Below, one piece after another: positions 10,738 through 22,321 of a DNA stretch of 64,000 nucleotides. The stretch covers positions 26,695 through 90,694 of the forward strand of contig ARYC01017763.1 of the NCBI GenBank assembly GCA_000711775.1. Direction: 5' to 3'. Below the pieces are notes generated by a model. That model saw only the letters and a list, made by a program, of their open reading frames with translations, was not told where the DNA came from and searched no databases. The translations under genes were made by a program, and so were the position numbers. Each line of letters begins with the position of its first letter. Position 1 is the first letter of the stretch. Source of the stretch: Oxytricha trifallax (Eukaryota > Ciliophora > Spirotrichea > Sporadotrichida > Oxytrichidae).

Positions 10738-11235
10738 ATGAAGATATAAATTTTTAAATTCCTAGAAATCTTGTAAGATAATTTAAATGGCAATTCAATT
10801 TATGATCTAAAGAATACTCTTGTCTTCATTATAATTCTAACCATCTATAAATATTCCAGATATAACATAATATTTTATAGACGTTTAAGTTAATTATTAC
10901 TTTTAACGTTTATTAAATTAGAAGTCAGCTTTTTAGTTGAGCAAGCAAACTCACATTCACATCTGAATTTAATGCCGGATTACTTCTAAGATCATAAATA
11001 AAGCTTTGAAATAACATACAATAATTACATCTTATAAAATTAAGATTTGATAGAGTCATATAACAATGTCACTCTAGATAATAAAACTTCAATCTATGAT
11101 GTGAACAAGACATCCGTATTCTTCAATTTACCTACCGAATAGATTAAACAATACTTTGTTTCAATATATATCGACGAAGACTCCATTATACTCCCTCACA
11201 GTCACTCATATATCTCTTCGTATAAAATATATTGA
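10738..11235 (+). CDS. Candidate 165-aa protein with membrane segment
   Basis: An open frame runs from ATG 10738 to TGA 11233-11235 in the ciliate code (TAA/TAG as Gln), with a TGA just upstream at 10720. The first 30 residues are soluble. Residues about 30-62 are strongly hydrophobic and aromatic (one or two membrane passes). The rest is polar, with Asn, Asp and Ser at normal levels. The same frame goes on beyond the stop with a 39-codon coding-like block to TGA 11353, and then a further 206 codons to 11974. Either the gene is longer and carries nonsense mutations, or the downstream openness is chance. No family was recognised. Confidence 0.4.
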
Positions 11236-11976
11236 GAAAAGGTTGATAATTTCGAATCGGATTGGAGTAAAAAGATTTAATCTTTTGAAAGCGACATCCT
11301 ATGGATGATTTTGAATACATCAATTGGTAATATACCCAACACCATCTACCATTGACTTCAAATATTTTGCTTCTAAAGAGCAAAAATTCAAAATAAAAGA
11401 GACATTATTTTAGAAAGAAAAAGAATTATTCAACTCCTACGAGAGAACTCCCTAACTGAACATCAATAGAAATCCGTTCCCTAAATCTTACAATTTTTAC
11501 AGGGAAAGAAAAGAGCATTCTTAAAGATCTAACTTATCAAATTCTTCAAATATCTCCAATAAAATTTTTCAATAAAACTCCATTTTTAGAAAATAAACCT
11601 TAAAATATACACATTTATGAGTAAATTCATGCAGATTATCATATGGTCTAACAATTCATCTCTAAATGCTAAATATTTCCGATTCTTTAGACAACATCAA
11701 CTACATACATAAACATATAGCTAAACATAAGAAAGGAGGAAAAATCTTTACTTGATACAGAGAAAAAAACTAGACTCACCTATATTTTCCATACTAGATA
11801 GTAGCCTTTCTTCATTTTTAATAATTGGCTCTATTCTACATAATACGTCATAGATCGGTATCTTTTCAATATATAGCCAGATTCTGAACATAAATTAGCT
11901 TTTATCAAAGAGAAACCTATACTAATAAGACTAAATCCTCATAGTTCTATTATAGAATTCTACAAAACAAATATGA
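11236..11976 (+). pseudogene. Possible same-frame continuation of the upstream gene
   Basis: It begins right after TGA 11233-11235 in the same frame. A 39-codon block with Trp, Asp, Glu and Ser looks coding. After TGA 11353-11355 there is an uninterrupted 206-codon stretch, basic and Gln-rich, to TGA 11974-11976. Two nonsense codons in more than 400 codons is below the chance rate for this base composition, which favours a decayed long gene, but no motif confirms it. Confidence 0.25.
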
Positions 11977-13020
11977 ACTAATTAACTTCTATTACAAAAG
12001 AATTCATATTCTAGGAAAATTCATCCTTCTGTCTGATGAGTAAATATTTAATCACAAACTTCTCTTAATCAGCTGAAAATTTGAAATATGTTATCAATCT
12101 ACTAAGTTTGGGGAAATATTTGCTGCCATCCTTCCTTTAAAAGATAGTAAAAAAAACCTAAATCATAGGAAAAAAAACCAATTTGAACTAGAAAAAAGAA
12201 AACAGGATTATAAAGAAGAAAACCATACCAAAATACAAAAAAAAAATAAAAAGAAAGAACAAAAGTTGAGAAATTATAAGATTTGGTAAAATTTAAATTA
12301 TTAGTCGAATTATAAGAATTAATACAGAAACTTACATTAATCAATTATAATTATTAATTTACTATATCATAAATTATTTGATTTAATCGCATTATGTATG
12401 TCAATCAAGAAAAGTGTCGAGCATTTCTTGATTGCCTTACATTTTTAAGTTAGTTGAGTTGATTTATAACAATATGCATAATTTTTTTATTTTTAAATTA
12501 TTCAGTAAGAAACTTAGACATTAGTGGTAAAATTATTTGAGTAAATGTTATTACATTTCAATTAAAAAATTTTGATAAAAAAATTAAGTTCAAAAATTAA
12601 AGTTGCACTTTTGTTTTATGCTATCACGTTATTGGAAATATTTTAAAATGTGAGGATGTTTTTAATTGTAATTTACTAGAAAATACTTTAAAGTTAAAAA
12701 TATATAAAATTTAACACTTTTTGAATAAAACAACTTTGGTTTATTCATAATATCAAATGCCTCTTATCTAATTACTAGTTATAATTGATTGATCATAATT
12801 TATTGGAATAATAATTAAGTATTTTAATCTTTTCATAATATAAACTAATGATAGACTCATTTTTTAAAAAATTTACTTGTTAAAAAGCATTTCATTCTTT
12901 ATTAAAAGTGAATTCATGCACTATGTTATAATCATATAATTGTGAATAAATTTTTTTAACTGTATTTATTGCTGCAACTACCTATTTTTTTTGAAAATCT
13001 TACCAATTTAAACATATTAA
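11977..13020. other. AT-rich spacer
   Basis: A-rich then T-rich DNA without a supportable gene. The frames seen are Lys/Asn/Ile runs expected from base composition. Confidence 0.35.
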
Positions 13021-13025
13021 ACTAA

Positions 13026-13361
13026 TCAAAAAAGCTATATTTTAGATAGAGGGTTTAATAGAACCTTGAACCTAAGTGTGATAATATTATTATGATAATT
13101 TTCGAAATCGAATACTAATAATAATAATAATAATAAATTAGATTGGGTTTTCTGGACACAATCATAATATTTTAAGGAAAAATGCCCCATTTCATCCTCT
13201 TCTTTCTTTTTTTTGTCTATAGTAGTTGTTCGATCTTCTTCTATAACCATTGTTATTCTTTTCTCTCTGTTGATAGTTTTATTTCCTCTTTTCTTGTTTC
13301 TTCTATCCTATGTTCTAGGGATAATTGTAACAAATTCTAGCTCTTCAAATTTCCTTCCCAT
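13026..13361 (-). CDS. Candidate charged protein, 111 codons
   Basis: Minus frame ATG 13361 to TGA 13026-13028. The N-terminal 65 residues are highly charged (Arg, Lys, Glu), followed by a run of seven Leu encoded by a (TTA)n microsatellite. A second minus frame over the same DNA is also open and looks like a Glu/Lys coiled coil, and the plus strand gives a hydrophobic frame, so the frame choice is uncertain. No family was recognised. Confidence 0.25.
13114..13137 (+). repeat. (AAT)n microsatellite
   Basis: About eight tandem AAT/ATA units. In the minus-strand frame they would encode a Leu run. Confidence 0.8.
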
Positions 13362-13435
13362 CTCAATTGTCGAGAGAGGATATAATTTGAAGTTGAAAAG
13401 TGCGTGTAGTTTGTAATTTGGCTATACATGTTTGA

Positions 13436-13819
13436 CCTTATTATTTGAGTTATGCCATATTAAAAAAAAGCTTGTCTGAATTTTTGTTTATAGATGATTA
13501 TCTTGTTCCTAAATGGTTTTCTTCTTATCCTATAATATTTGAGGTTATTCAGGATTCTTCGATTCGAATCTATAATTGCAGCATATTGCTTGCATAGGTG
13601 ATGTTTGAGTGATGAGAGGTAGATATCAACCATTCCAAAGTTTCCTTTATGCTATCTATTTTTAATAGGACTATCCCTAAACCCAGACTATTGTTTAAGT
13701 CTGTTAAGTTTTAGATATTATAGTCTTTGATAAAGTTAAAAATAATCTTGCTAGTATAGTATGTTGAGGAAAAGTCCACTCTAAGATTTTGTTCAAGTAA
13801 AGCTTCTTCTTGGAGATGA
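13436..13819 (+). pseudogene. Coding-like fragment with tandem TGA
   Basis: An open plus frame starts after TGA 13433-13435 and gives a balanced, aromatic peptide (contains FLFIDDYLVPKWFSSYP) as far as TGA-TGA at 13610-13615. The same frame then continues for another 67 coding-like codons to TGA 13817-13819. Composition on both sides of the double TGA is protein-like rather than random. It is best read as a remnant of a gene. No family was recognised. Confidence 0.35.
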
Positions 13820-14697
13820 TGTAATTTCACTGATCGAAGGTAATCCTTTGGATCATTTGTTATTGTAGGAGTTAATTATTTTAAGTATATAATATTTATC
13901 ATTAAATATTTGTAACCACCTTTAATTTAATGTTCTTTTTGCTATTAATGGTAAACTAATTTAAATAGTTAATCAACACATTCTTTCTCTTTCTATCAAT
14001 AAATAGCATGTATTTTAGCTTAAATTATTGTAATTTAAAATATAATCACTCATTCTTCTCTTTAGTACCAAATTAACCCATCTATTTATCGAGTAATTGA
14101 ATCAAAATATAGATCGAACTATTTAAGGCAGTTGAATTATGACAAGGAGATAATATATATATATAATATATATATATATATATTAAGCATTTGTACTAAG
14201 TTGGTAGAAATTTATATACTTTAACTAAATTTATATTTATAAAAGATATATATATAAATTATAATTTATCTCCGAGAAGTGTTGTTATTAATTGCAATTC
14301 ATCTTAAATATTTTACAAATATCTATTGTGTAACTAGAAATGAATCTTTTGATGTTCTTTTACCAAATATGAGCATTTATCGTGAACTACCTAGTTTTTA
14401 ACGATGAGAATGGGGGTCAATTCCTACAATAATTAGGTTGATAATTTTTCTGAGTAAATTCTACTTGCAAAAGAGTTGATTTGAATACAAGTATTTCAAC
14501 AGAGTTTTTCAAAGTCAATGTGTAGGTTTAAACACACTTAGCATCTATATGGTCAACTTAGCAATTTACTTCTTGGATATTAGCCCAAAGGACGCCACCT
14601 AATTTATGATTAAATTTGTTTTATAGCAATTTTCCTATATTTTCATAAATAAATATTGAGTAATAATATAATATTGGGCAATGCTGAAATTACATGA
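13820..14697. other. AT-rich spacer with (AT)n tract
   Basis: No supportable gene. It contains the alternating AT tract at 14151-14182 and a shorter one near 14246-14256. Confidence 0.4.
14151..14182. repeat. (AT)n microsatellite
   Basis: An alternating AT tract of about 32 bp with one AA interruption. Confidence 0.85.
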
Positions 14698-14709
14698 GTA
14701 AGTGGCTAA

Positions 14710-16029
14710 ATGCTCTGTTTTGTTAGGTTTAGTCTAATATTCTGTAATAATGATAAACCTTTTGCATGTTTTTATGAATTAAAAGCTGTCTAAATTCTTT
14801 TTTTTATAAGGTACTTTTTTCCCAATTTAATTTCCAGGCATGAAGGTATAAGAAAAAATTATTTGAATTAACTTCAAGAACAACAACCTCAAAAGTATTG
14901 CTATTTACAATATATACTAGCTTTGGTGAATAAGAAGAATGTATACTATAAAATAATTTCTACTTAATTCATTAAATTAAGATCAGATGATGAATATTTT
15001 ATGAATTAAATAAAATAATTTTTATTAATTTTAAGAAAATGGAATTCCTTACAAGCATAAAAGGGGACACCACAAGAGGAAATATTTACATAAACAAATT
15101 TCTTGAAAGTAGACTTATCTAATCATGACATCTTGGTCTGTCTATAACAATTAAGGAGGTTGAAACAAAAACAATCTCTCATGGCAATCTCTGAATTATA
15201 CAATGAGAAGCTTATTGAGGATCTTAACTATATTTTAAATACAATAGTGGTTGCCCATCTTGATTTATAAATAACTAAAGATAGACAATATGGAAAGATC
15301 ATATAAGCTCGCATTGAAAATCAGGCTAAATTTAGGCTAATTATCTGGTATAATAGAAATAGAGTAACGATGAATGAATTATTTGAACTTTTTCTCAATT
15401 TATTAATAATTATATATTTTGAATCGGAAATCCCAGATATTCTTATAGATCATTTATTTTTGCTATTATAAAAATATTGTTTTAATTTCTGGTATTTTAA
15501 AAATAGCATTTATAATTTAACCAATTTTAATCTTATTTTTTCATCAGATATATTAGATTTGTGCCAATTAGTTTGGGTAAACGAATTCTTAGCGATTTTT
15601 AGGGATATTTCTATTTTCGAGTTTATTTTTTATATATTCTAGCATGATTTTATTCAAAATTTAGAAAAAGGATAAAGAAATGGACATTCTTAATATTATA
15701 TAAATCAATTTGCTTATAATAACTAAAAAAAATTTTATGTCATAAAAATTTAAGATAATCTCGATATATTTTTAGTAATTGCACTCAGTGTAATTTAAAC
15801 CTAAGATGCTACGAAGTTAATGAGATAAAATTGTTTTATTTTATCAATGCCTCATATATATATCCATTCATTTAATTCTAGATACCATCGCGATCTACTA
15901 TCTAGAGACACTCTGCCATTCTATCTTAAAATCCAAAATTTGTAAATAAGCATCCAATCTGGCATTGTCATTGTAGAGGAATTTACAAAGCTTTATATTC
16001 GTAATATGCCAAATCAAATAAGCCTATGA
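14710..16029 (+). CDS. Long open frame, unknown protein, 439 codons
   Basis: With TAA/TAG as Gln the frame is open from just after TGA 14695 to TGA 16027-16029; the first ATG is at 14710. A TGA-free stretch of 443 codons is at the edge of what chance would give in 31 kb of this composition. The centre (about 15060-15370) has a clearly protein-like mix: Gly, Pro, Glu, Asp and Arg, and four Trp, all TGG. N-terminal and later parts are richer in Phe/Ile/Leu, with possible membrane segments near 15390-15420 and 15600-15650. The region has no frameshift, unlike most islands here. No motif was recognised, so no function is proposed. It is missed completely by the standard genetic code. Confidence 0.45.
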
Positions 16030-17627
16030 CTCATTAGATAAACTAATAAAAACAAGTATTTAATATTACAAAAAATCTGTTTCGAACTTTACTATATTAC
16101 CAATCAAGTTAAAGGAAATAACGCTGAAAATTCAACAATCATTAAATATACAATAAATTTCTGACTGAATTATTTAATGAAATAGTTATAATTTATGACT
16201 CATCAAAAATGTGTTATGAAAAGATTCTTACCACAAAAGCAATAATTATTCCTGTTTTTATAATAGATACCTACGTTGATCATTTTTTAAATGAACTCTA
16301 AATCTTACAAATTAATAAATTAATATTAGATATTGCTCTCTTTTCACAAATAGTTTGCTATGATCAACAATACATAGTTAATGAGTAATCTAAAATTAAA
16401 TTTAACATATCACTGTTTATCAACAATACATAAATTAAATAAACCTATATTCTATTAAAAAACCTATTTCCAGTCCTTTAAGAAATCATCTAATTTAAAA
16501 TATATAATGATTTCTTAACATGTCAAATTTTAAAAGGAAAATTTAAGGCTCTAATCATTATCAATATCGATTTGAAATTTGCTTCATGAAAAATATTGTT
16601 GATTTGCTGTTATTAATATAAGCTTCTTTAAAATAAATATATATTCTTGATGTAAAGTTTCCATTTAATCATTTAGTTCTTCTAAACTAGTGTAATTACA
16701 ATGATAGTCTGATTCATCAAAGCTTCTGCAGTTTATTTCTCAACTAAAATAAAAGATTGAGAAACATCGAAGAATTAATATTTGAGTGTTAACAGAGATT
16801 TTTTTAGTTTTATTATTTGTATCTTTTAAAACTGTGATTTAATGCATATCTAAAACAAAAGATGAGAGACAATAAATTATATAAAAATCTATCTCTCGGT
16901 ATCATATCTAGAAAGATGAATAGAATAATGATCCAAAAAACTAATAACTAATTACTTGCCTCAAATAGACTACTCGTTTAATCTTTCAATAACTTAGCAT
17001 TATCACTTGAATTATATATTTGAACATATCTATAACTCTGTAGGTTACTATCTTCTTCAGCTTGTCAATTTTGGAACTTTATTAAATTAGCTTTAAATTT
17101 TTTCTTTTTTATAATAAATATTAATTAAGATAAATTGACAAATATTGAATTAAAATAATTTCAAACATTCAAATTCAATGGAAAGTAGACAAATTAGATT
17201 AAAATAACTAAACAATACTTTTTTTATAATCTTTAAAACTTTAAATATTTGAACATTTTGTTCAATTAAAACTCTCATTTATTCTATTTGACTGTTTTAT
17301 GTAGTTAATCACTTTAATATAATCTTTGGGATATCATTTGATTTAAAATTCTGTAAAAATCAGAGTATATGTGGCGGTTCAATTATGCATTATAATAGCT
17401 AACAAACTTAAATAATTTTTTAGCAATCTACAGATTAGGCCAATATTTCTATCTAAAAGATTTAAGTGAGTTTAAAAATCTAATTAAAATCATCATTTTG
17501 TTGATTTATACTATAAATTTTTGTTAAAAAAAACCAATATGTAAATAATTAATAGAATATGAAATAAACGAAGAACAAATCAATACACAAGGCAATAATG
17601 ATTTAATTTTCTTATATATTATACAAA
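16030..17627. other. AT-rich spacer
   Basis: About 1.6 kb without a frame that looks coding on either strand. Base composition is uniform and AT-rich. Confidence 0.35.
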
Positions 17628-18116
17628 TCAGTGTATTTTATAATAATGGAGCATGCTATCAAACATCCTTTCCTATACTTATTCAGAACTCTCTAAATAC
17701 TCTTTGTCTGTAAGCTCTTATATTGGATTCATTTCAGTGTTATACAGGGCTTAGGGTTTGCTTAATCACTGCTTTTGAAATACTTCAGGAAGCTGATAAA
17801 CACTTTTGTTGGCAAGAGTGATTACTTGATGTTCAGTTATGATGTTTCCCATTAACTGGACCTCAAAGTATTCGATAGGAACTTTATTCATTGCTTAATT
17901 ACAAGTTCATTTGACAATGAGGTGATATTCTTGTAGATAATTTTCGTTATCTAATTTAACAAGTGCTATAGATCCTCTTATATGTGATAAAACTGATTTA
18001 AAAGAATGTTACCACCTGTAAGTGTTTATATATGATCCCCTTTTTATTATATATTATAAGTGCACTTCTCCTTTCAGCCCTTGTTCAATGATGTCAGTTT
18101 CTGTCTGATAAGACAT
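17628..18116 (-). pseudogene. Unknown protein gene with two in-frame TGA
   Basis: The minus strand reads ATG 18116 to TGA 17628-17630, 162 codons in one frame, with TGA at 17907-17909 and 17766-17768. The peptide is well balanced on both sides of each TGA (for example IEYFEVQLMGN and ITLANKSVYQLPEVF between them, and an acidic, Gln-containing stretch after the second). This makes a nonsense-mutated gene more likely than chance. Several Gln codons are TAA or TAG. The plus strand has an uninterrupted hydrophobic 117-codon frame from 17646 that would be its mirror. No family was recognised. It may form one gene with the two islands upstream on the same strand. Confidence 0.4.
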
Positions 18117-18293
18117 TAACTTCTAGAAATTTGAGATTTTAAGTATTGCAAACTTTAATTAGAAGAACAACATCTAGTGAGAATAATTAGAGGTACCACT
18201 CTATTCAGAAGAGTACATCACAAGGAAGGTGGTATTGCTATTCATACATATATACGGGTGCTTATAAGTGAGCATCTTATTTTCCCACATCAC

Positions 18294-18560
18294 TCACTTA
18301 ATTTACTCAATTGATTTTCGTATTTTCTTGGCATAAGGGTTAGTTCCTTTAGCAATATTTTCATATGTTAGTTGGATTACAGAGTGGCAAATTTCTTTTT
18401 CATCTAATTGTAGTCTTTTTTCCTTAGCACTAGAGTCGTGACCTAGGCAATCCCTCAAAGTATCAATCACTTTTCATATTGAATTCAAAGCATTTATATT
18501 TACCAAGCAATTGACTTCTGAGCCACATATTTGCTAGCTATTGAATGTTTAAAGTCTTAA
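18294..18560 (-). pseudogene. Unknown coding island, minus strand
   Basis: The frame between TGA 18474-18476 and TGA 18294-18296 is a highly protein-like 59-residue piece (Asp, Glu, Lys, Arg, His, Cys, few Asn), ending at a GTGAGT that could be a 5' splice site. The same frame is open and plausible for about 28 codons upstream of the TGA at 18474. A possible 3' splice site (TTTCTAG) lies near 18125, just before the ATG of the next island, but joining them does not keep the frame. No family was recognised. Confidence 0.4.
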
Positions 18561-18984
18561 CAAATCGCAATTTATCATAATAATTCGATGGATTTAAATT
18601 AGTATTTAAAAATATAGTAATTGTGTGCTGAAATAATGGATGTATATAAAAATATTTTTAAGTTTGAATTTTAGATATCTTTGTTTTTATAATACTCTTT
18701 CAGTAATATTTTGGATAGAGATAAGGAAAAATAGTGAGTTCAGACTGGAAAAAAGAAAGAAAGTAGGCAAATATATTTATTCTGATGAAGTTATCTATGA
18801 AATTTCTTGAAAAATAACGCAGCTTCTTGATAACTCCCATTTTCTTTAAAATTAAAAAATATTCAATAAGTTATTATTATTTTTCTGTGATTCTTAACAT
18901 AATTAATTTTACATAAAATTTATTTTGAATGGTGGTCCCGTCATTCTGATATTTTAAAGTTTCTCTATAATTATTTTTATTTAG

Positions 18985-19490
18985 AGCTGACGGAAATTGA
19001 TACTGGGGCTTAAGCCATCCAGATAAAAATAATAAGATATTCATATTTGACTTTTGGCGATCTAGTTTCCTCTTTCCAAGCCAGTTACTTCTATATGTAA
19101 TCGACTAGTTTCACATCATGTACGTTCACTGATTGCCTTGGGTAGGTCTCATGTGATATTTCGCTATTTCGAATGTCTATTTTTTCACTTTTCTCTAGCT
19201 GCTTTTCTATGAGTGCTTATGTTCAGGTAAAACTCTTCTCAGCAAAGACTTATTGTTTGGCTTGATGAGGGTGAAAACCCCGAGTGATACTATGCTGAGG
19301 ATGTCTTATGCAGGGTTTTGTCCTTCTTTTCCTTAAGCAAAGAGAGTTCAATCTGATATACGAGCGGTCTGTCTTTTAACTCCTATCCTATCCAGGGCTT
19401 CTCTATAATTTCTAAGCACAAAGGGAATCTATCCCAAATGTTATAAGAATGAGTTTTAATTGACAAATAATCAAGTTTCAGGAAATAAAA
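18985..19490 (-). pseudogene. Unknown coding island, frameshifted, minus strand
   Basis: A G+C-enriched island. One frame is open and convincingly coding from about 19475 to TGA 19239-19241 (contains PLCLEIIEKPWIGQELKDRP). Coding then passes through a second frame near 19230-19260 and on to a third that is open and strongly coding from about 19220 to 18990 (Glu/Lys-rich, then VNVHDVKLVDYI). That is two single-base frame changes within about 40 bp. It lies upstream of, and on the same strand as, the two previous islands, suggesting one decayed gene of about 1.9 kb with introns or insertions. No family was recognised. Confidence 0.45.
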
Positions 19491-19589
19491 ACATATCTAT
19501 CAATACTCAAGTTTCAGTAAGTATAAACTTATCTATCACTTCCATTCTTTTAACTTTTGCATTTACTTCGGCAGTAACATCTCAAATTA

Positions 19590-19754
19590 ATTTACCACAT
19601 CATATTATCTAATTCATTATGCAATAAAATCTTCTTGATATATTCTAATGCTAACATTCCAGCACAAACAGAAGTCTCAAGTATCATAAATATAGCCAAG
19701 GAAGATAACATCATTGTTGGATTTGACAAAGTCACTGATGTCCTATGGCCTTGA
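19590..19754 (+). CDS. Candidate last exon of an unknown gene
   Basis: A plus-strand frame ends at TGA 19752-19754. Its last 34 codons read as a soluble protein end (contains INIAKEDNIIVGFDK and ends DVLWP). The minus strand is also open over 67 codons here but is more hydrophobic. Upstream of about 19645 the frame is less convincing. No family was recognised. Confidence 0.3.
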   Translation: MYHIILSNSLCNKIFLIYSNANIPAQTEVSSIINIAKEDNIIVGFDKVTDVLWP

Positions 19755-21300
19755 GATGTTGACATTTGTAATGGTGTTAAATTAAAGATGAGCATGTTTA
19801 TTCATTTTCGTCTTCTTTCCTTTATTGTGACATGCTGATAAGCAATTGATAACCATTTGTTGAAAGTTCAAGATTGAAAGAGATGCTTTTGAGTCTTGTA
19901 TCATTAGGGGCTTATAGTTTATGGTAATAGATTCTCCATTTATTAATGTTATGAATAAATTAAAATAAATTCAATGTTAATATAGCTAATAAAATATGCA
20001 TTAAAACTTGGTAGTTTATTAATTATTGATAGTAGACCTCAATTTACGAATAAATATATACACGTAGCAACCAAATCTCTAATAGTTAATTATATTTTCC
20101 CTATTTTAAATATAAATTTAACAAATAATTTATTCATATAAAACTATTCTTTAAAACAAAAGAAACAAAGCTAATAATAAGAATATAAATTAATACAATG
20201 TAACCATTAAAAAGAAATAAGATTGTTAAATATATTAAACAAGATATTGTATTAAATTATGTTACATTAAATTATTTTTTAATATTAATAAATGAGAGGA
20301 ATGTATAATAATTTTCAAATCAAAACAAGAAGAAGTTCTAAACAGATAGCAAATTATTAAAGATGTTTCTAATATTTTAATGGGGAAACAATGATCTAAA
20401 TTATATAGAAATTATTTCAAAAAAAGGAAATTAAAAAAAATGCGAATTATAAATTTTAAGTTAAATATACATAATAAAAAATAGTTAATTTTAATTACAA
20501 AATTTGATTGCAGAAAATAATTACAGTGCCTAGAAATACATCACTTCTTATATGTCCTCTTTTCTAATGCAATGAAATATATAATTAAGTTAAACAATAT
20601 TTGTAAAAATAATTTTATATAGATGTTTTAAGGAACATAGATCTAGACTGTAATGGAAAAGTATACATATAAATTAATATTGCTGATTATTATTAGGGTT
20701 TAGGGGATTCTGAAAAATTTAGATAAAAAAGAGTATTTTTTAAGTAATTTTTTAGAATAAGTATATAGAATCACAGACCAATCCAAAAATGGCAAAAAGG
20801 GAACTAGCTTTTGTTTAAATATTCTTAATCTAAAAATTTATATTTAGATAAATTAAAATATAATTACGGTTAAAATAAAACATGAATATCTTTATTCTTA
20901 CTTTTATATATTTACAGATATAGATTAAATTCATTAATATTAACTCTAAATCAAATATCTCATAAATTTTAATCTAAGTTTTATTATTTGTCTACTTTAC
21001 AGAATTTTTTCCGATGATTTTAAAATTCATTGTATTTTATGAATTTCTACATCATGAGTCTTTCCTTACTTTTTAGTTTTACATTAAATGGCACCTGTTT
21101 TAAATTTATACCAATCATATATTAATTTTTTTTTAAAAGAAATAAGTTCCAAAACGACCACTATGTTTTAAGACAAATTAAAATAATTAAAAAATTATAT
21201 AATTAATGTGTGAACTAAAATTTATTAAAATCAAAATACTCATATAGTGTAACTCATATCTTATGCACAATTAATTATTCACAATCAATGCAGTTTGTTA
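19755..21300. other. AT-rich spacer
   Basis: About 1.5 kb, extremely AT-rich between 19950 and 21250, with no supportable gene. Confidence 0.4.
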
Positions 21301-22321
21301 TCAAACGCTGTCCATCCTCTCCTCAAATTATTCTTCCGCCTAAAATTTAAATTTCAGTCGATCTGAAAGAATCATTTGAATAAATTCATATATCTTCTCT
21401 GGCTTCACTGAGTGATTTCCTACTTAGTCGAAGATGATTGATTTAGCTTTGGGGAATTGAACAATATTCTTGACATCACCTTTGACCCTAAATTATGAAG
21501 GACTAGTTACAGTGCGCAGTTATTTCTTCACCCATTGTGTAACACCCCATTCTCGATTAATCTGATCTATTCTGCTCAATCCACCTCTCTGTAACTATTT
21601 TCTGAATAAACTACCTTGCAATCTATCTTTTCGATATTATTATCCAAAGTATTATTAAAATCCATTTTTGTTCAATCGATGAGTCAAATTATTGGCTGTT
21701 AAAATATATCAAATTCAAATCAATATCAGTTAAAACGATAATATAAAAATCGTTTTTAAACCAAATGCAATTGCATGTCGAGAATACATTTTTTGTCCGA
21801 TAAAGTAGGTATGGAAAATCTTGCTTGAGTCTCCATTGAGGTTCAATCATTATAAATTTATAAAGCTTGTTATTTTCTCCATGCAGTCTTGCGCTATCAT
21901 TTTTCGCATCTCCTCAAATGCTCTAGGCTCTTTAAGAAGTTTGTAGTGTATGTTCTGAACTCTTTGTCTGACAGCGTTTTTTCCTAGCCCTTTGCCATTA
22001 TGATTAAGATTCCGCTGGCCCTGAATTTACACATCTTCTCCTCAAATTTTAGTTTTTATTTTTTTCTGACTTTAATGTTTAGTTTATCTGAGCAATTGGG
22101 TTCATGACTAAAACGATCATTGCATCTAGAGAAACCATTTCGCATGATGAACATTACTTATTTAAGTTTTGTTAGACTTATGTTTCTTTTTTGTGATCAA
22201 GTTTATGATTATTGCTAAGATGTGTTCTGAAAGATGGTTCATTGTCGTCGTTCTTTTTGCAGTATGGGCACTTAATTTCGTTTCTTGCCTCAATAAAGTT
22301 CAGATTATCTTGTCTGCTCAT
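21301..22321 (-). pseudogene. Zinc-finger protein gene, frameshifted (transposon-like)
   Basis: The minus strand starts at ATG 22321 and ends at TGA 21301-21303, about 340 codons in span. The N-terminus carries a finger of C2H2 spacing: CPYC at residues 18-21, then HLSNNH about 13 residues later. A second cysteine pair (CSSC) follows soon after. Further blocks are clearly coding but lie in different frames: a basic stretch, a block with NGKGLGKNAVRQRVQNIHYK, a block ending in a TGA followed in frame by GDSSKIFHTYFIGQK, and a C-terminal block (KSIIFDQVGNHSVKPEKIYE). At least three frame changes and two nonsense codons are needed. A zinc-finger ORF accompanies the transposase in Oxytricha TBE transposons, so a relative is possible, but this is not shown. 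The zinc finger is seen; the rest of the protein was not recognised. Confidence 0.55.

Noticed and set aside
11186..11383. Minus-strand 65-codon frame
   Set aside because: The plus strand over the same DNA is open in the frame starting at 10738 and is more protein-like; the minus frame shows no motif.
13555..13575. tRNA-like T-arm (GATTCGAATC)
   Set aside because: No acceptor, D or anticodon stem can be folded around it, and the stretch lies within a coding-like frame.
17646..17999. Plus-strand 117-codon frame starting at ATG 17646
   Set aside because: Uninterrupted, but hydrophobic and complementary to a minus-strand reading with a better residue balance; kept only as the alternative in that entry.
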